64,000 bases of DNA from Pieris napi (lineage: Eukaryota > Arthropoda > Insecta > Lepidoptera > Pieridae). The notes beneath the pieces are model-generated. The model made no database searches and was not told the origin of the DNA. It worked only from the letters and a program-made list of their open reading frames with translations. The stretch is from assembly GCF_905475465.1 (NCBI RefSeq), contig NC_062252.1, positions 11,160,001-11,224,000 on the forward strand, read 5' to 3'. The position numbers and the translations under genes are program-made. Positions 13,240-24,200 of this stretch are shown here, in pieces. Position 1 is the first letter of the stretch; every line of letters begins with the position of its first letter.

Positions 13240-14440
13240 TAGAAATAAGTGACGATCACACACAATAAAACCAGGGAAGGGATTTTACCTTCAATAAGGT
13301 ACAACCGTCGTAAGCAACATCCTAATGTTTTAGAAAAAAGCAAAAATGTTTTGGTATACGCATCTTTAAATGAGTCTGGAATATTGGTCACGGCAAGGTG
13401 GAAGGCCAAATGCCGCGGGGCAGATCCCCAACCCGCTGGTGTGAACAACTAACGATTCTTACGAGTCTCCCCGTAATAGCTGCGCTACGGGTTGTGCTGT
13501 CGAACAAAGTGGAGCAATACCACTAGCAGGGCAGCAAGCACCTTACATTGACGCCGCCTTCAGCAATGAAAAATTACTGAGAAGAGAACTAGACTTCTCA
13601 CTAAACACGATTTGACAGAAAGAGACAAAAAAGTATCTACATTAAAAGGATGTATTTATACTAATTTTGCATTGATTAAAAGCGGGTAGATACTAAAATG
13701 TGGGTAGTATTCATTGTAAGTCTCTGTTAAAAACAAATAAAGATTTTTTAGTATTATAGTATAGTATATAGTATACATAATTAAAAGGACAATTAGTTCA
13801 AAGGAAAGTGCATAAGGGATTCCCTCTGTCGTGAGTAGTCTCTTCCATTTGACACGTTAACGGTATATAATATTTTCTACATCACACTTACATTTTATAA
13901 TTAAACTATTTGTTGCCAGAATATTTTCTATTTCAGCATAGGACAGGTTGAGAACATGTTTAAGATTGTTAGTAAATGTATAAAGTTTTGAATCCTTAGA
14001 GCAAAATTTTGTTTTTAAGAAAGTGCTTAAAAGTCAAAGGGCCTATGTAGAAAAAAGCATTAGGCGCGCGACATAGACATACAATCGCGACACTCCGTAG
14101 CTATGATAATGAATAGGATTTATTAATATATTATACCTATTTATTTTGTGAGCGTGAAAGCGAAAGTTAAATATAAAGTTTAACGGTATTAAGCTGATTT
14201 GCCTAACACGGGGGGGGGGTAATGTAGCGGAAACTTACGAAGGGCTAATTATCAACTTAAATTTTCATACCAAACACATTAGTTAATTTGTTTTTGTTTG
14301 ATATAAGCCATTTTCTGTCTTTTGCAAAGGTGCTTTATTATTCCCTGAGTGAACTTGCAAAGCAAAGCATTGTTCGTGCAAATATTTATAGTTTTAGCTT
14401 TAGTTTATGTATTATGTTTAGAATTATATATCTAAGCAGT
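13240..14440. other. Intergenic DNA with a GC-richer patch
   Basis: Overlapping ORFs of 67-69 codons on both strands at 13239-13452 and a GC-richer patch to 13600 may be TE remains. Nothing nameable. A run of ten G lies at about 14211-14219. Confidence 0.3.
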
Positions 14441-14442
14441 GC

Positions 14443-14705
14443 TTACTTAGTGGCTTTAGAATGTAACTTTCATTCCTGAGGTCGTAGGTTCGATCCCTAC
14501 CAATGGATTTTTCCTAAGTGCGTATTTAACATTCACTCGAACGGTGAAGGAAACATCATGAGGAAACCGGCTTGTCTTAGGCCCAAAAACTCGACGGCAT
14601 GTCTCAGGCACAGAAGGGTGATCACCTCCTTGCCTATTAGATTGACAAATCATCATGGAATAGAGACAGAACGAGTCTGTGCCTCAGATTTTTGTATCTG
14701 TTTCA
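14443..14705 (+). repeat. tRNA-derived SINE
   Basis: GAGGTCGTAGGTTCGATCCC B box, CTCGAACGGTGAAGGAAACA body, GATTGACAAATCATCATGGA end. The head is partly lost. Confidence 0.75.
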
Positions 14706-15364
14706 TTATCATTTTTTTTCAATCCAATTGGTGATCATCCTCCTGTGCCTCATACACGCAGTCGAAACAAGCAAGTGCGTTGCCAAAATTTATGAGTCGC
14801 AACGCTCTGTTCTTGTAGGTCTCTAAGTCGTAGCTGGTAAAAACTTCGCGCAGCTGGTGGTGGTGATTGGTGCCTTTAACGCTTCTAACCCGCGACTAAC
14901 CCGCCATTTTTTCTAATTATAGAAGTCGAAAATGTTTGCCTGGCACAGAAGGCTGATAACATACATGCCAATCAATAATAATAATATATGAAACACACAC
15001 AGCAATGATTGTGCCCCATGCATGGGGTTCGGAACTTTATACACATCAAATTTAACTTCACAAGCGAACTTTGTGCCATCTAGTTTGAAATTAATTTCAC
15101 TAAAACTCGAATCGTGAAACTAAAAGCAAAAATAAACCGTACCAATCGTTTTTAAGATTAAATACGAGAAATCCTTGATAATTCTTCGGGTAGAAAAGTT
15201 CAAAGGATGCCGAAGACATATGCACTTAAGGCCTGTGAGACAATGAGCGATAATGAATTGTATGTGTGTTTGAAGAAATATTCTGTACATGAAGACTTGT
15301 GTGTTTATGCTGTGTTGAAAAGTGACTTCATCTTCACTCGCGCTCTTCATTTCTGAAGGTCTTG

Positions 15365-15485
15365 TTAGTGGTGCCGTACAACTACCTCCAGTCTCCCCTG
15401 TCTTCGGGAAGCCTCTGCACCGTGGTGAGACCAGTAAGGGCCTTTACTTGATCAGTCCAGTGAGCAGGGGATTGGCCACGAATCT
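15365..15485 (-). repeat. RTE-like LINE 3' fragment
   Basis: The complement encodes WSDQVKALTGLTTVQRLPED-like text (one codon is a stop or shift) then DRGDWR, the usual C-terminal motif of RTE-type polyproteins. The overlapping 108-codon plus ORF is likely incidental. Confidence 0.45.
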
Positions 15486-16238
15486 AAATCTTCTAAACTT
15501 TCTGTATCTCTGTTATATGTCCAATAAAAATATGCATGTAACAAGTGTCGAAAGACGATTTTTTGCCTGTCACCGAAAGTATGGACACGTTGGTTTCCAT
15601 ACCCTGGGGTATTATAAACATCTGCCTCCGCCGCCTCCTGAAAAGTGACAGATGAGTACATAAAAGTCATACAAGTCAACATAAAAGTCTTCCATACACC
15701 CCGCTAGAATTAAAAAAATATACATTAATAACCCGTTAATATACATAAATAAGAACGTAATCACCGATATTTCCAAGGATTTCTCTGATCAGCGGGGCAA
15801 CATTACTTGGTCGTGGTCCCAGATTCAGTTATCTTGATATTTTTTTCCTTATAGATCAGGTAATTATTTTATTGTGTGTATAATTATTTTAGTCTAACGC
15901 ATGCTTCTTTTGTCCCAATGTTTTTCTTCACCGTACGAGATCTTAACCTGCAAAATATCAGCTGAGATTGCTTTGAATTGTACAAGTGATAGATCTAAAT
16001 GATTTTTTGTAAAAGATAGTAGCATTATCAATTATAAATTATAACTTAAATTATATTTAATTTTTATAATTTCTAATATACAGTATTTGAAATATTCTTA
16101 AAAATTTGCTCCCTATGGCAGTGTACATTTAACGCTGGCGGTATTTCCTTGCTATATTGCGATACTTTCATTGAGCGAGGAAAGCACCAGCTCTGGGGTC
16201 ACCGGTACTATCTACCAGGCGCCAATTTAAATCTTTAA

Positions 16239-16348
16239 TAAGCGCCTGTGCACTTGAACCCAACGGCTCAAGTGTCTCTACTCCAAAAGAACCAAATCAA
16301 AGTTGGGGGAAAGACTCTTATATTTGTGCCGTTTATTATTTTTCGCCT
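16239..16348. repeat. 110-bp dispersed repeat, copy 2
   Basis: Partner of 7001-7110 in the same orientation, 9.2 kb away. Confidence 0.7.
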
Positions 16349-16586
16349 ACTTTGCGGCTGCGCCAGTTTTTTTGCATTCCCAAAAAAAATAGATTTTAAA
16401 GTGTAACATATAGGTCTTCGCTGAAAATTGATTCAACAACACAAAAAAGATTTAAAACACATTCCTATAGCAAAAATCGGCCGCAGCTATCTCGTTTGTT
16501 CTATATTTTAGCGAAGTTGCGTCACCTTTGATCTAGTTCACAAAAATATGGACGTAGCTTTGGCCCGACACGCCATTCAACTATAA

Positions 16587-17166
16587 GGGCCGAAACACAT
16601 AAGCGCGTTGCGGCGCCGCGCCGCTGAAATCGGCAGTGCGCTATAGCGGTGCGGCGCCGCAACGCACGACGTGAATTCCAGCGTTATGACGTCATACTTG
16701 TTGACAAGGATGCAGTTTGTTTCTAACACTCTTGCAAACAACACGTGTCAACCGAGTCCTTTATTTTTTTTCTTCTGTATATATTTTGATAACTCGCTTA
16801 ATAGCTCTTCAAATGATGATATACTCATTCTAAAGTAGGCAACAAATTTTTTTTCGTCTATCTTTAATGCTTCGTATTTTTTAGAAAAGAACTCGCCATT
16901 TGGATTCATACCCTTACTTAATGGATGTATCCAGTATCTTCTTTGCCGTATTTTTAAGATAGAATAATGTCTTCTTAATAACAAATAAGCAATAAGTTTA
17001 TTACGATCCATCGCAGAGAGACGTCTATCCACACTCAAAAATCACGAGAAAATGGTTGCCCTACCATAATGCCCTGTTTCGCGACGCCGCAACGCGGCAA
17101 CGCAACTGCCGATTTTGGCGTTGCGGCGCCGCAAAAATAAGCAGTTTGCGTTATGTGTTTCGGCCC
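16587..17166 (-). mobile_element. Harbinger-type deletion derivative
   Basis: Ends GGGCCGAAACACATAA and TTATGTGTTTCGGCCC are inverted and flanked by TAA on both sides (16584-16586 and 17167-17169), the PIF/Harbinger rule. Subterminal sequence is very GC-rich (GCGTTGCGGCGCCGC). Inside is an N-terminal transposase ORF; the catalytic DDE part is gone, so it needs a helper. Confidence 0.9.
16748..17038 (-). pseudogene. Harbinger transposase, N-terminal fragment
   Basis: 96 codons, intact from ATG. Shows RRYWIHPLSK…GEFFSKKYEAL…FVAYFRMSISSFEELLSEL, typical of the N-terminus of HARBI1-like nucleases. It stops at residue 96, before the DDE nuclease domain of a normal protein of roughly 350 residues. 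It could in principle still be made as a short DNA- or partner-binding protein. Confidence 0.85.
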
Positions 17167-18004
17167 TAAACCAATGATCCGATGCAGTTATTCGACCATC
17201 AGACTTAACTGACTGCAACGTGTGAAACACAACCGATTCGAAATTACACCAAATTCACGCGTAATAACGAAATACAGGAGTAGCAATGAAACTGGAAATA
17301 ATTATGGGAAAAACACGGAAATGTTCAATGGAATTTTTAAACAGTTTCCATTTCCGGAGGAAAGATTTAGACTATCAAGTTTTGCTGTGTTAAATGCCCG
17401 TGTAGCGTGGCTCTAGCATATAAAAAACGTGGGTTCCTAAACGGCGAAACAACTTTCTTCTGGATTGCTAGCCGTAGAGGACTAATCAATAATCATACCA
17501 ACGTTATCTAATCTATCTATCGTAATATCGAATCTAGAGGCAAGTGCGCTTCGGTTTAAAGACATCTATTCTCATAGCAGACAATAGTCACTTATATGAG
17601 AACTTATATACTACAGACACAATTTATCACGTACTGGGTCATTGAAGAGCTTCAAGGATGAATTAGCGAAGTAGAACTTGGGTGGACTTTCATTTACGTA
17701 GATAACTGGGATCACTCAAGAGATGGTCTTTTAGTCTTCATTTAAATATTGCCAGGCTGTTGCACTTTTCATATTTTGTGGAAGTCTATTATACCGCACT
17801 TTCTATTTTATTTAAACATTCTTTTTTATTACGTCTAATAAAGTTTTTTCTTCGTTAAAAAGTGACCAGTAATACAGGGGGTGTCTGCTGTATGCTCCTT
17901 TTCTACATATACTACAACAGGCCAGTTTCATTAAAAAATAATCACAAATATTCTTCGATTTACAAAACATGATATTTTCAATGTTATTTTTAGCAAGTAA
18001 CTTT

Positions 18005-18180
18005 TATAGAATAGGGGGGAAAGGAGTCTAGATAGGCACCCAGTTTAGTGGGTGCGTTGCCGGGCTTTGAAGGAGGAGTACACTCTTTCTTTAAACAATT
18101 GGAGGTCGATTCCACAGTTTGCCAGTTCGCAATAGAAGGTGTCTTGTGAAACGGACCTTGGAAGACTTCCATCCATCACA
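18005..18180 (-). repeat. LINE 3' end (family E)
   Basis: The complement includes CACAAGACACCTTCTATTGC and TTTGAAGGAGGAGTACACTC (as read on +). Translates to LQLFKERVYSSFKARQRTH, a reverse transcriptase C-terminus. Confidence 0.65.
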
Positions 18181-18778
18181 TTCATCATTTCTAATTGTCT
18201 ATGTTCATATTCACTGACGTGTTGTTAGAGTCTTTCTTAAACTAAAAAATCTTTTAGTAAGAGAAAAAATAACGTGAAAACTCCCAATACATACTCACCT
18301 TAAACCTACTCTAGCACCGCAAAAACTCCCTGAAATCGAGCAGTGGCACCACCCAACTAATCTATTTAGAACTTAACTGGTTTACACCTTTTGAAGTTCG
18401 TAATTCGATTGAACCGCCCTTTAGCGAATCTTCAAAGGGTATTTTAATTCTATGAATAAATAATTTAAATGGACACAATTGGTAAGTGCTAGCGTGGAAA
18501 GGGTTAATCTCATTTATTTAGGGATAACATATGAAATCAGGAGATAATTAACGTGCGACCATTTCAAAGCTATAGTATTTTATCAAGATGTCATGACAGT
18601 TTTAAAAAAATCAAAACCGCATTAATATCCGTAGTTTAAAAGATCTAGGCGTACAGATGTAGAGAAGTGAACTTAATTTACGATACGTGAAGCTGGTGAT
18701 TATAAGATGTTGAAGACGAAAGAAAATCAAATCAAAAATTCTAATAAAAATATATATAAATTGGTATATATATATACC

Positions 18779-18945
18779 AATGGAGCTACAACCTTTTAGG
18801 TCTGGGCACAGATTTATATATCATCATTTATAATAGGCAAGTAGGTGTTCAACCGTTCTGTGCCTAACACACATCGTCCAGTTTTTGGGTCAAAGGCAAG
18901 GTTTCCTCACGATGTTTTCCTTCACAGTGCGAACCGTTCTTTACC
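18779..18945 (-). repeat. SINE 3' half, reverse orientation
   Basis: The complement has GTGAAGGAAAACATCGTGAG and GCACAGAACGGTTGAACACC; the tRNA-like head is missing. Confidence 0.65.
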
Positions 18946-19794
18946 GTGTGCGCCGATAGACAGAAAGTAAAAATAAACTATTATTTTATATAAATTCTCT
19001 GTCAATATTTTTAGTTAAATCTTACGTCAAAAATCAAAATCAATTATTTGTTACAACAAAAAATAAATGATCGTCATACTGCCTACTGAATTTACATATA
19101 CAACTATCGGAAATGACTATTAAAAATACAGGTGTAAAAAAGTATACTGTTAAAAATTCTGTGAATTCGTCCCTTGCCCCACTGGCACTTTATACTGAAG
19201 TTTGTTTCACTGCGTAATTCACTTTGCAGTTCATTAATCTAGTGCTTCGGGTTATCGATATAAATGCCTAGCTAATCGATTATTGACGGGTTGCGGTTCA
19301 GTTGCCTGGAATTAGGGATGATCCCTATTTTATCGATAATACTCATTAAATTATTTTGGGTTCTACTTTTCGTCCCTTTTTGACAATTTCTTTTATTAAG
19401 GCGATAAGAATTTGTTTAAGGCAATTTTTAATGTTTGCTTTGTTTTTGTTTGGTGCTGATTAGAAAAATTAAATTAAATCTACGCTTGCCATAAATAGTC
19501 ATACAACAGACACAAAAATATGTCTTGTCTAAGTCCTTAAATTACTTAGTATGAGGATTGATCTAATACACTTATAGCAGCAAAGGCTTCGTTGTGGTTG
19601 CCTTTAAAAAGCACAAGGCGCTTATTTTTATTAATGGATTAAAATTATAGTAAGGAACGTTTTAATATTCATTGAGCTTCAATAATCAACAGAATTATCC
19701 AAATTCCATCGGGAAAACCCTACCTAGAAGTTCAGGCACCTCTCAATCAAATTCTTCGCAAATATAACAGAATAAACACTACTTATCCACAGCT
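18946..19794. other. Intergenic AT-rich DNA
   Basis: No supported gene. Contains ATCGAT clusters near 19250-19345 with a small TAGGGATGATCCCTA palindrome. Confidence 0.35.
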
Positions 19795-20037
19795 TGACAT
19801 ATTTGGTAGCGGGCTGAACAATTTTAATAAAAGCATTGTTGAGTGCCTATTTGATACCTAATCCGCTGTTTACCATTTTCTAATATAAAATTGGTAGTGT
19901 AATATTTTTGTTCCTTAATTTTTTGTATAATTTATGTTTTCCACAATTGTAATGTATTTTAGAAAAGATAGCTTTTAACATATACTGTAGATATAGCATT
20001 ATATATGATGTGGTGAACTTTAATAAATAAATAAACA
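19795..20037 (+). repeat. LINE-like 3' end (family F)
   Basis: Second copy of the repeat at 56690-56955; ends GATGTGGTGAACTTTAATAA followed by ATAAATAAA. Confidence 0.6.
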
Positions 20038-20541
20038 GTATATTGTAATAAAGAACTTTATAATTCCTCGAGCTTTATCATTAACAACGCCTAAGTAATA
20101 ATAGTAAGAAAGAGTAAAAAAAGCATTAAAAAAGGTTACAAATACTTTATACTTAAACGTTGCAATTTATCGATATACAGCCATCCCATCCCGTAAATCA
20201 CGGCAGTCTGTGGACTAGACTTTACCAATGAAGAATGTGAGCTACATATGAATATTTTACTAAAAACAGCTTCAAACGAAACTGTGGAAAAAATACTCAA
20301 TACATTAAAAACGAAAACAAAGTTAATTAATATTTATAAAACATAACCTTGGTATAATAGTTATAATAATGGCATAATCAGTTCGTAAAGAGAGTCGAAT
20401 TCACTGTCTAGAAAAAAGAAAATATTTCATCACTCATATACACACCCTCACACACTTAATGATAGGTATTCTTTTCCTTAGTTAGTAAATGTATTTTGTC
20501 TAATTTTATTGTTATTTTTCTTTTCTAAGATTTAAAAATAT

Positions 20542-20727
20542 TTAAACCATATTGTCAATATTCACGTAGCCAGTTTTTAGGATTGTGGCTTCATTGAAGG
20601 TCCAAACCTCAGCCGGCAATGGGATAACAAAGGCTGTTCTTGTTTTAAGGGAAGTGTCATAACCCTGAATTGTCTGCCATTTATTAACTTCACCAAATAA
20701 GGCTCTCATAATGCCACAAATCACCAA
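20542..20727 (-). CDS. Short hypothetical ORF with own poly(A) signal, opposite to exon A
   Basis: An ORF of 61 codons runs leftward from 20727, only 23 bp from the ATG of protease-homolog exon A on the other strand. The product (…RTAFVIPLPAEVWTF…) has a balanced, protein-like composition, and an AATAAA lies 31 bp past the stop (20505-20510). It could be a tiny single-exon gene, the last exon of an antisense transcript, or a processed pseudogene fragment. I do not recognise the family. Confidence 0.3.
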   Translation of the reverse strand: MVICGIMRALFGEVNKWQTIQGYDTSLKTRTAFVIPLPAEVWTFNEATILKTGYVNIDNMV

Positions 20728-20750
20728 TTGTTCGATCTAATACACATTGC

Positions 20751-21242
20751 ATGATACGCAGTACCGAATCAAAGTCAAAATTAGCAACACGCAAAATGAA
20801 ATTATCTGTGACAAAACTAATTATACAGCTGTTAATTCTGTTAATAATAGCTGTTATAATATTTATATTATCTATATCTTTGTACAGTATTCGATATTGG
20901 CCAGATGTGTATAACTATATCAACGCAAACATAACGATAAAACGAATTCCAACAATAACAGAACTAAATGTTACGTATTATGAAGAAACGACGGATGATG
21001 CCACCACAGAGTATATTTTAGACACGACTATAGAAGACATCACAGACTATTTTAGTCTAGAAGATGTCGAGGCGAAAAGAGATAAACGAAGAGTGGAGAT
21101 TGATGCTGATTATGTTCAATTACCGAAAATAGGTGTGGTTGATTATGTTTTCGAATCCGAGGCGACTACGATGGAAATGATAGATTTAATTGGTAAAGAT
21201 AAATGCACTACTGATGTGGACGTCGAAATCGATTCTGTAAAA
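20751..21242 (+). CDS. Alternative first coding exon A: type II membrane anchor and acidic stalk
   Basis: An open exon of 164 codons ends exactly before GTAAGT, in phase 0. The protein has a short basic N-terminus, one hydrophobic segment at about residues 23-47, then an acidic, Thr-rich stalk with N-glycosylation sequons at N60 and N73. A basic run KRDKRR at 109-114 could be a proprotein convertase site that releases the ectodomain. This looks like a signal-anchor. Met16 (20796) has A at -3 and is a better Kozak start than Met1. A LINE 3' fragment begins about 30 bp past the donor. The exon could splice straight to 28328. It could also enter exon B internally: a weak AG before TGC at 22327 keeps phase 0. 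Confidence 0.7.
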
Positions 21243-24200
21243 GTAAGTTTTATAATGGTATTTTTTTTTTAAACGCTGGCGAGACTTCTGGCAATTTAAG
21301 TATGTATGAGCGGCGGTACGACCTTTTATCAGCTGAGCCTCCTGCCCGTTTGTCCTTTTATATAAGTAAAAACAGTATTTTTTGTGTTAAAAACGAATTA
21401 AAAACACTTCCAAAAGTATTTTTGAATAATTATATCAAATCTGAATAATATTTTATGTAATTATTTATTCAAAATATTATATTTTAAGCTTCATTAATCC
21501 TTATAAACACAACTTCATTAATAAAGATAAATTCAAATAATCCAGGTGCATACGTAGATAATTTTATATATAATTCCTTCCATCCAGATAAATAACTATA
21601 TTATTACCTCATATTTGTAAAACGGCATATATAATGAAATTTCTAACAATTTGAGATACATCAAAATCAACATGTCATTTACATACAAAATCTTATTGGA
21701 AGAAATACGGTTTTAGTAGGTTTTGGTAATATTTATAGATTCTTGTCATAATCCAAATTTAAATTGCCATCATCGATAATGAATGATTTAACAAAAACGG
21801 CTGTTCTATTACTTTTATTAAACGAATGATATTCTGAATCCAACAGACTTTTATAAATAATTTTATTTTGACAAATATCAATAGCAATTAGAAATATTAC
21901 ACACAAAGATTACAAAATAAAACATTGCATAAGAAATATAACGAATGCATTACACAAACGTTTTATATAAAAGCTTAACAAAGATGACAGTAACAAATAT
22001 TCTCCCGCACCCATTGTTAACAAATCCACTTTCTCTAAGTAACCTAGATTTCAAACACAAATACGTCAAGGCAACCATAATTCTTGTAAGCTCGTCGATT
22101 ACTACTAAAATGGCCTATTATCCACCCATTGTGCGAACCATCCATCAAAGTCAGGCTCACCACGAATTCCCAAGGTGAGGTCATTACTTACCTCCACAAT
22201 ACTAAATTTAATTAATATAATTGTACTGCATTTGTTCGTGATCATGCTCTATGTACTCACGTCAAAATGAACCTACAAATTATTTTATTTTTCATTCAAA
22301 TGTGTGGAATATATTGTGAATGTGATACATACTACGAGTGCCTTAATACATTCGTGAATAGCTTCTTTAAAGCTAATTATTTTAAGCCTAGTGAAGATCA
22401 AAGTGATGTTATAGACTTTAGTGGTGAAAATATTAATAAAATTTTATCAGGTGTTTCCGGTTTCTTAAAGGATGAGATTAAAGGTGTCACTGATTTGGAT
22501 TCAGAATATCATTCGTTTAATAAAAGTAATAGAACAGCCATTTTTGTTAAATCATTTATTATCGATGATAGCAATTTAAATTTGGATTATGACGAAGAAT
22601 CTATAAATATTACCAATACCGTTTATAACACAAACGATCATTTAACAACAGAAACAAATTACATTGATAGCTTAGAGAAGGAACGGAAGAGCTTTGATCC
22701 TAATTTTGAAATCGACAATATCATCGATATAGATTATGATAATGAGGACAATTCTACAGATTATCCTATAATTGATTATATAGACTTGTACAAAGATACA
22801 ACAAATGAATATGTGACATCAACAGAATCACAAGTTGTAAATACAATTTCTCACGAAGCGACCTTAATAGATAATTCTAATGAAACAAAAACTTACGTAA
22901 GTTATTTCAATTTGCTCATAATTAAAATTTCCGCATTTTAATTACGTAATTCCTGTTTTAAGATTAACATCTAAAAAGTATTTATTATGCTGCTTTGGTT
23001 ATTAAAAAGTTTCTATTTGAATTCTGAGTTTGTCGTTGGTTTTGCGACATAAAATAAGAACAAAAACATCCGCAACTTTCACGAATATCATAGAAAAGGC
23101 TTTTTTAATTTGTAAGTTTTACATTTCTACACATATTTTTAACAATTATTCATCACTAGACAGATCAGAAACCCTTTTAAGGAAAGTTTCATTTATATTA
23201 TTATAAAAATCAGTCTGATGCATTTAAAGAACTCCGCGATAAAATGGACCAGTCATCGTTTTAATGTCTAGTCAATAATCACCCGTAAAAGAAAAAAAAA
23301 TATTATATGTGAAGGACTAAGAGATTACATATTTACTTCAAAAGATAATAATAAACCCTAAATAGAGTTTAGACCCAAGCCACTACCCACGTGCACACAA
23401 GGGTAGCACTATAAGGGCAGGTAAAATAAAAGCATTGCCAATAATAAATACTTATAAGTATTAACTAGAACTGTGTTGGCCTAGTGGATTCAGCGTGCGA
23501 CTATCATACCTGAGGTCGTAGGTTCGATCCCCCGCTGTGCACCGATGGACTTTCTTTCTATGTGCGCATTTTGCTCGAACGGTGACGGAAAACATCGTGA
23601 GGAAACCGACATGTCTTTAACCCGAAAAGTCGACGGCGTGTATCAGGCACTGGAGGCTGATCACCTAATTGCCTATTAGATTTAAAAATGATCATGAAAC
23701 GATCAGCATTCGCGCCATTTTCCTCATTCCGAAGTGTAATTCAATCCATTGCAGTTCTAACCTAACCATAAATGGAAAACCGGGATTCGTAAATTCATTT
23801 TCTATTGCACGTTTGTTTTAAACCTCAACAAAGGTCATTAATAGGTCTGTCAAGCGATATTTCGGTGACGTGAATCCGTCCTGTCATAACGATGTGTTTA
23901 TCTTGTAGCCTAAGAGCAAGATTTTAATCGGTGAAGTGTTTACATGTACTCGGTATTAAAAATAATAAATCAGTTTGGTTGTGATTCTTATATTAACGTA
24001 TGTAATATTAACCGGTATATTTTTTGGCGTTTGATAATAATGTAGTCAAATAATTATTATTAATTAAAAAAATTAAAAAACCAAATTCAATCAGAGGCGT
24101 ATAACAAGGAACACCATGAGGGCCAGTCAGTAAGCTTCTTTACGTAGACTTGAATGATTGGCCAATCAGAACTTAGTCAGCAAGATGCTAGAACATTTTA

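Noticed and set aside
15322..15648. 108-codon plus-strand ORF
   Set aside because: It spans a reversed RTE-like fragment and AT-rich flank; no family signal in that frame.
16748..17038. Domesticated HARBI1-like host gene
   Set aside because: The ORF sits between matched Harbinger ends with a target duplication and lacks the nuclease domain, so it is a transposon fragment.
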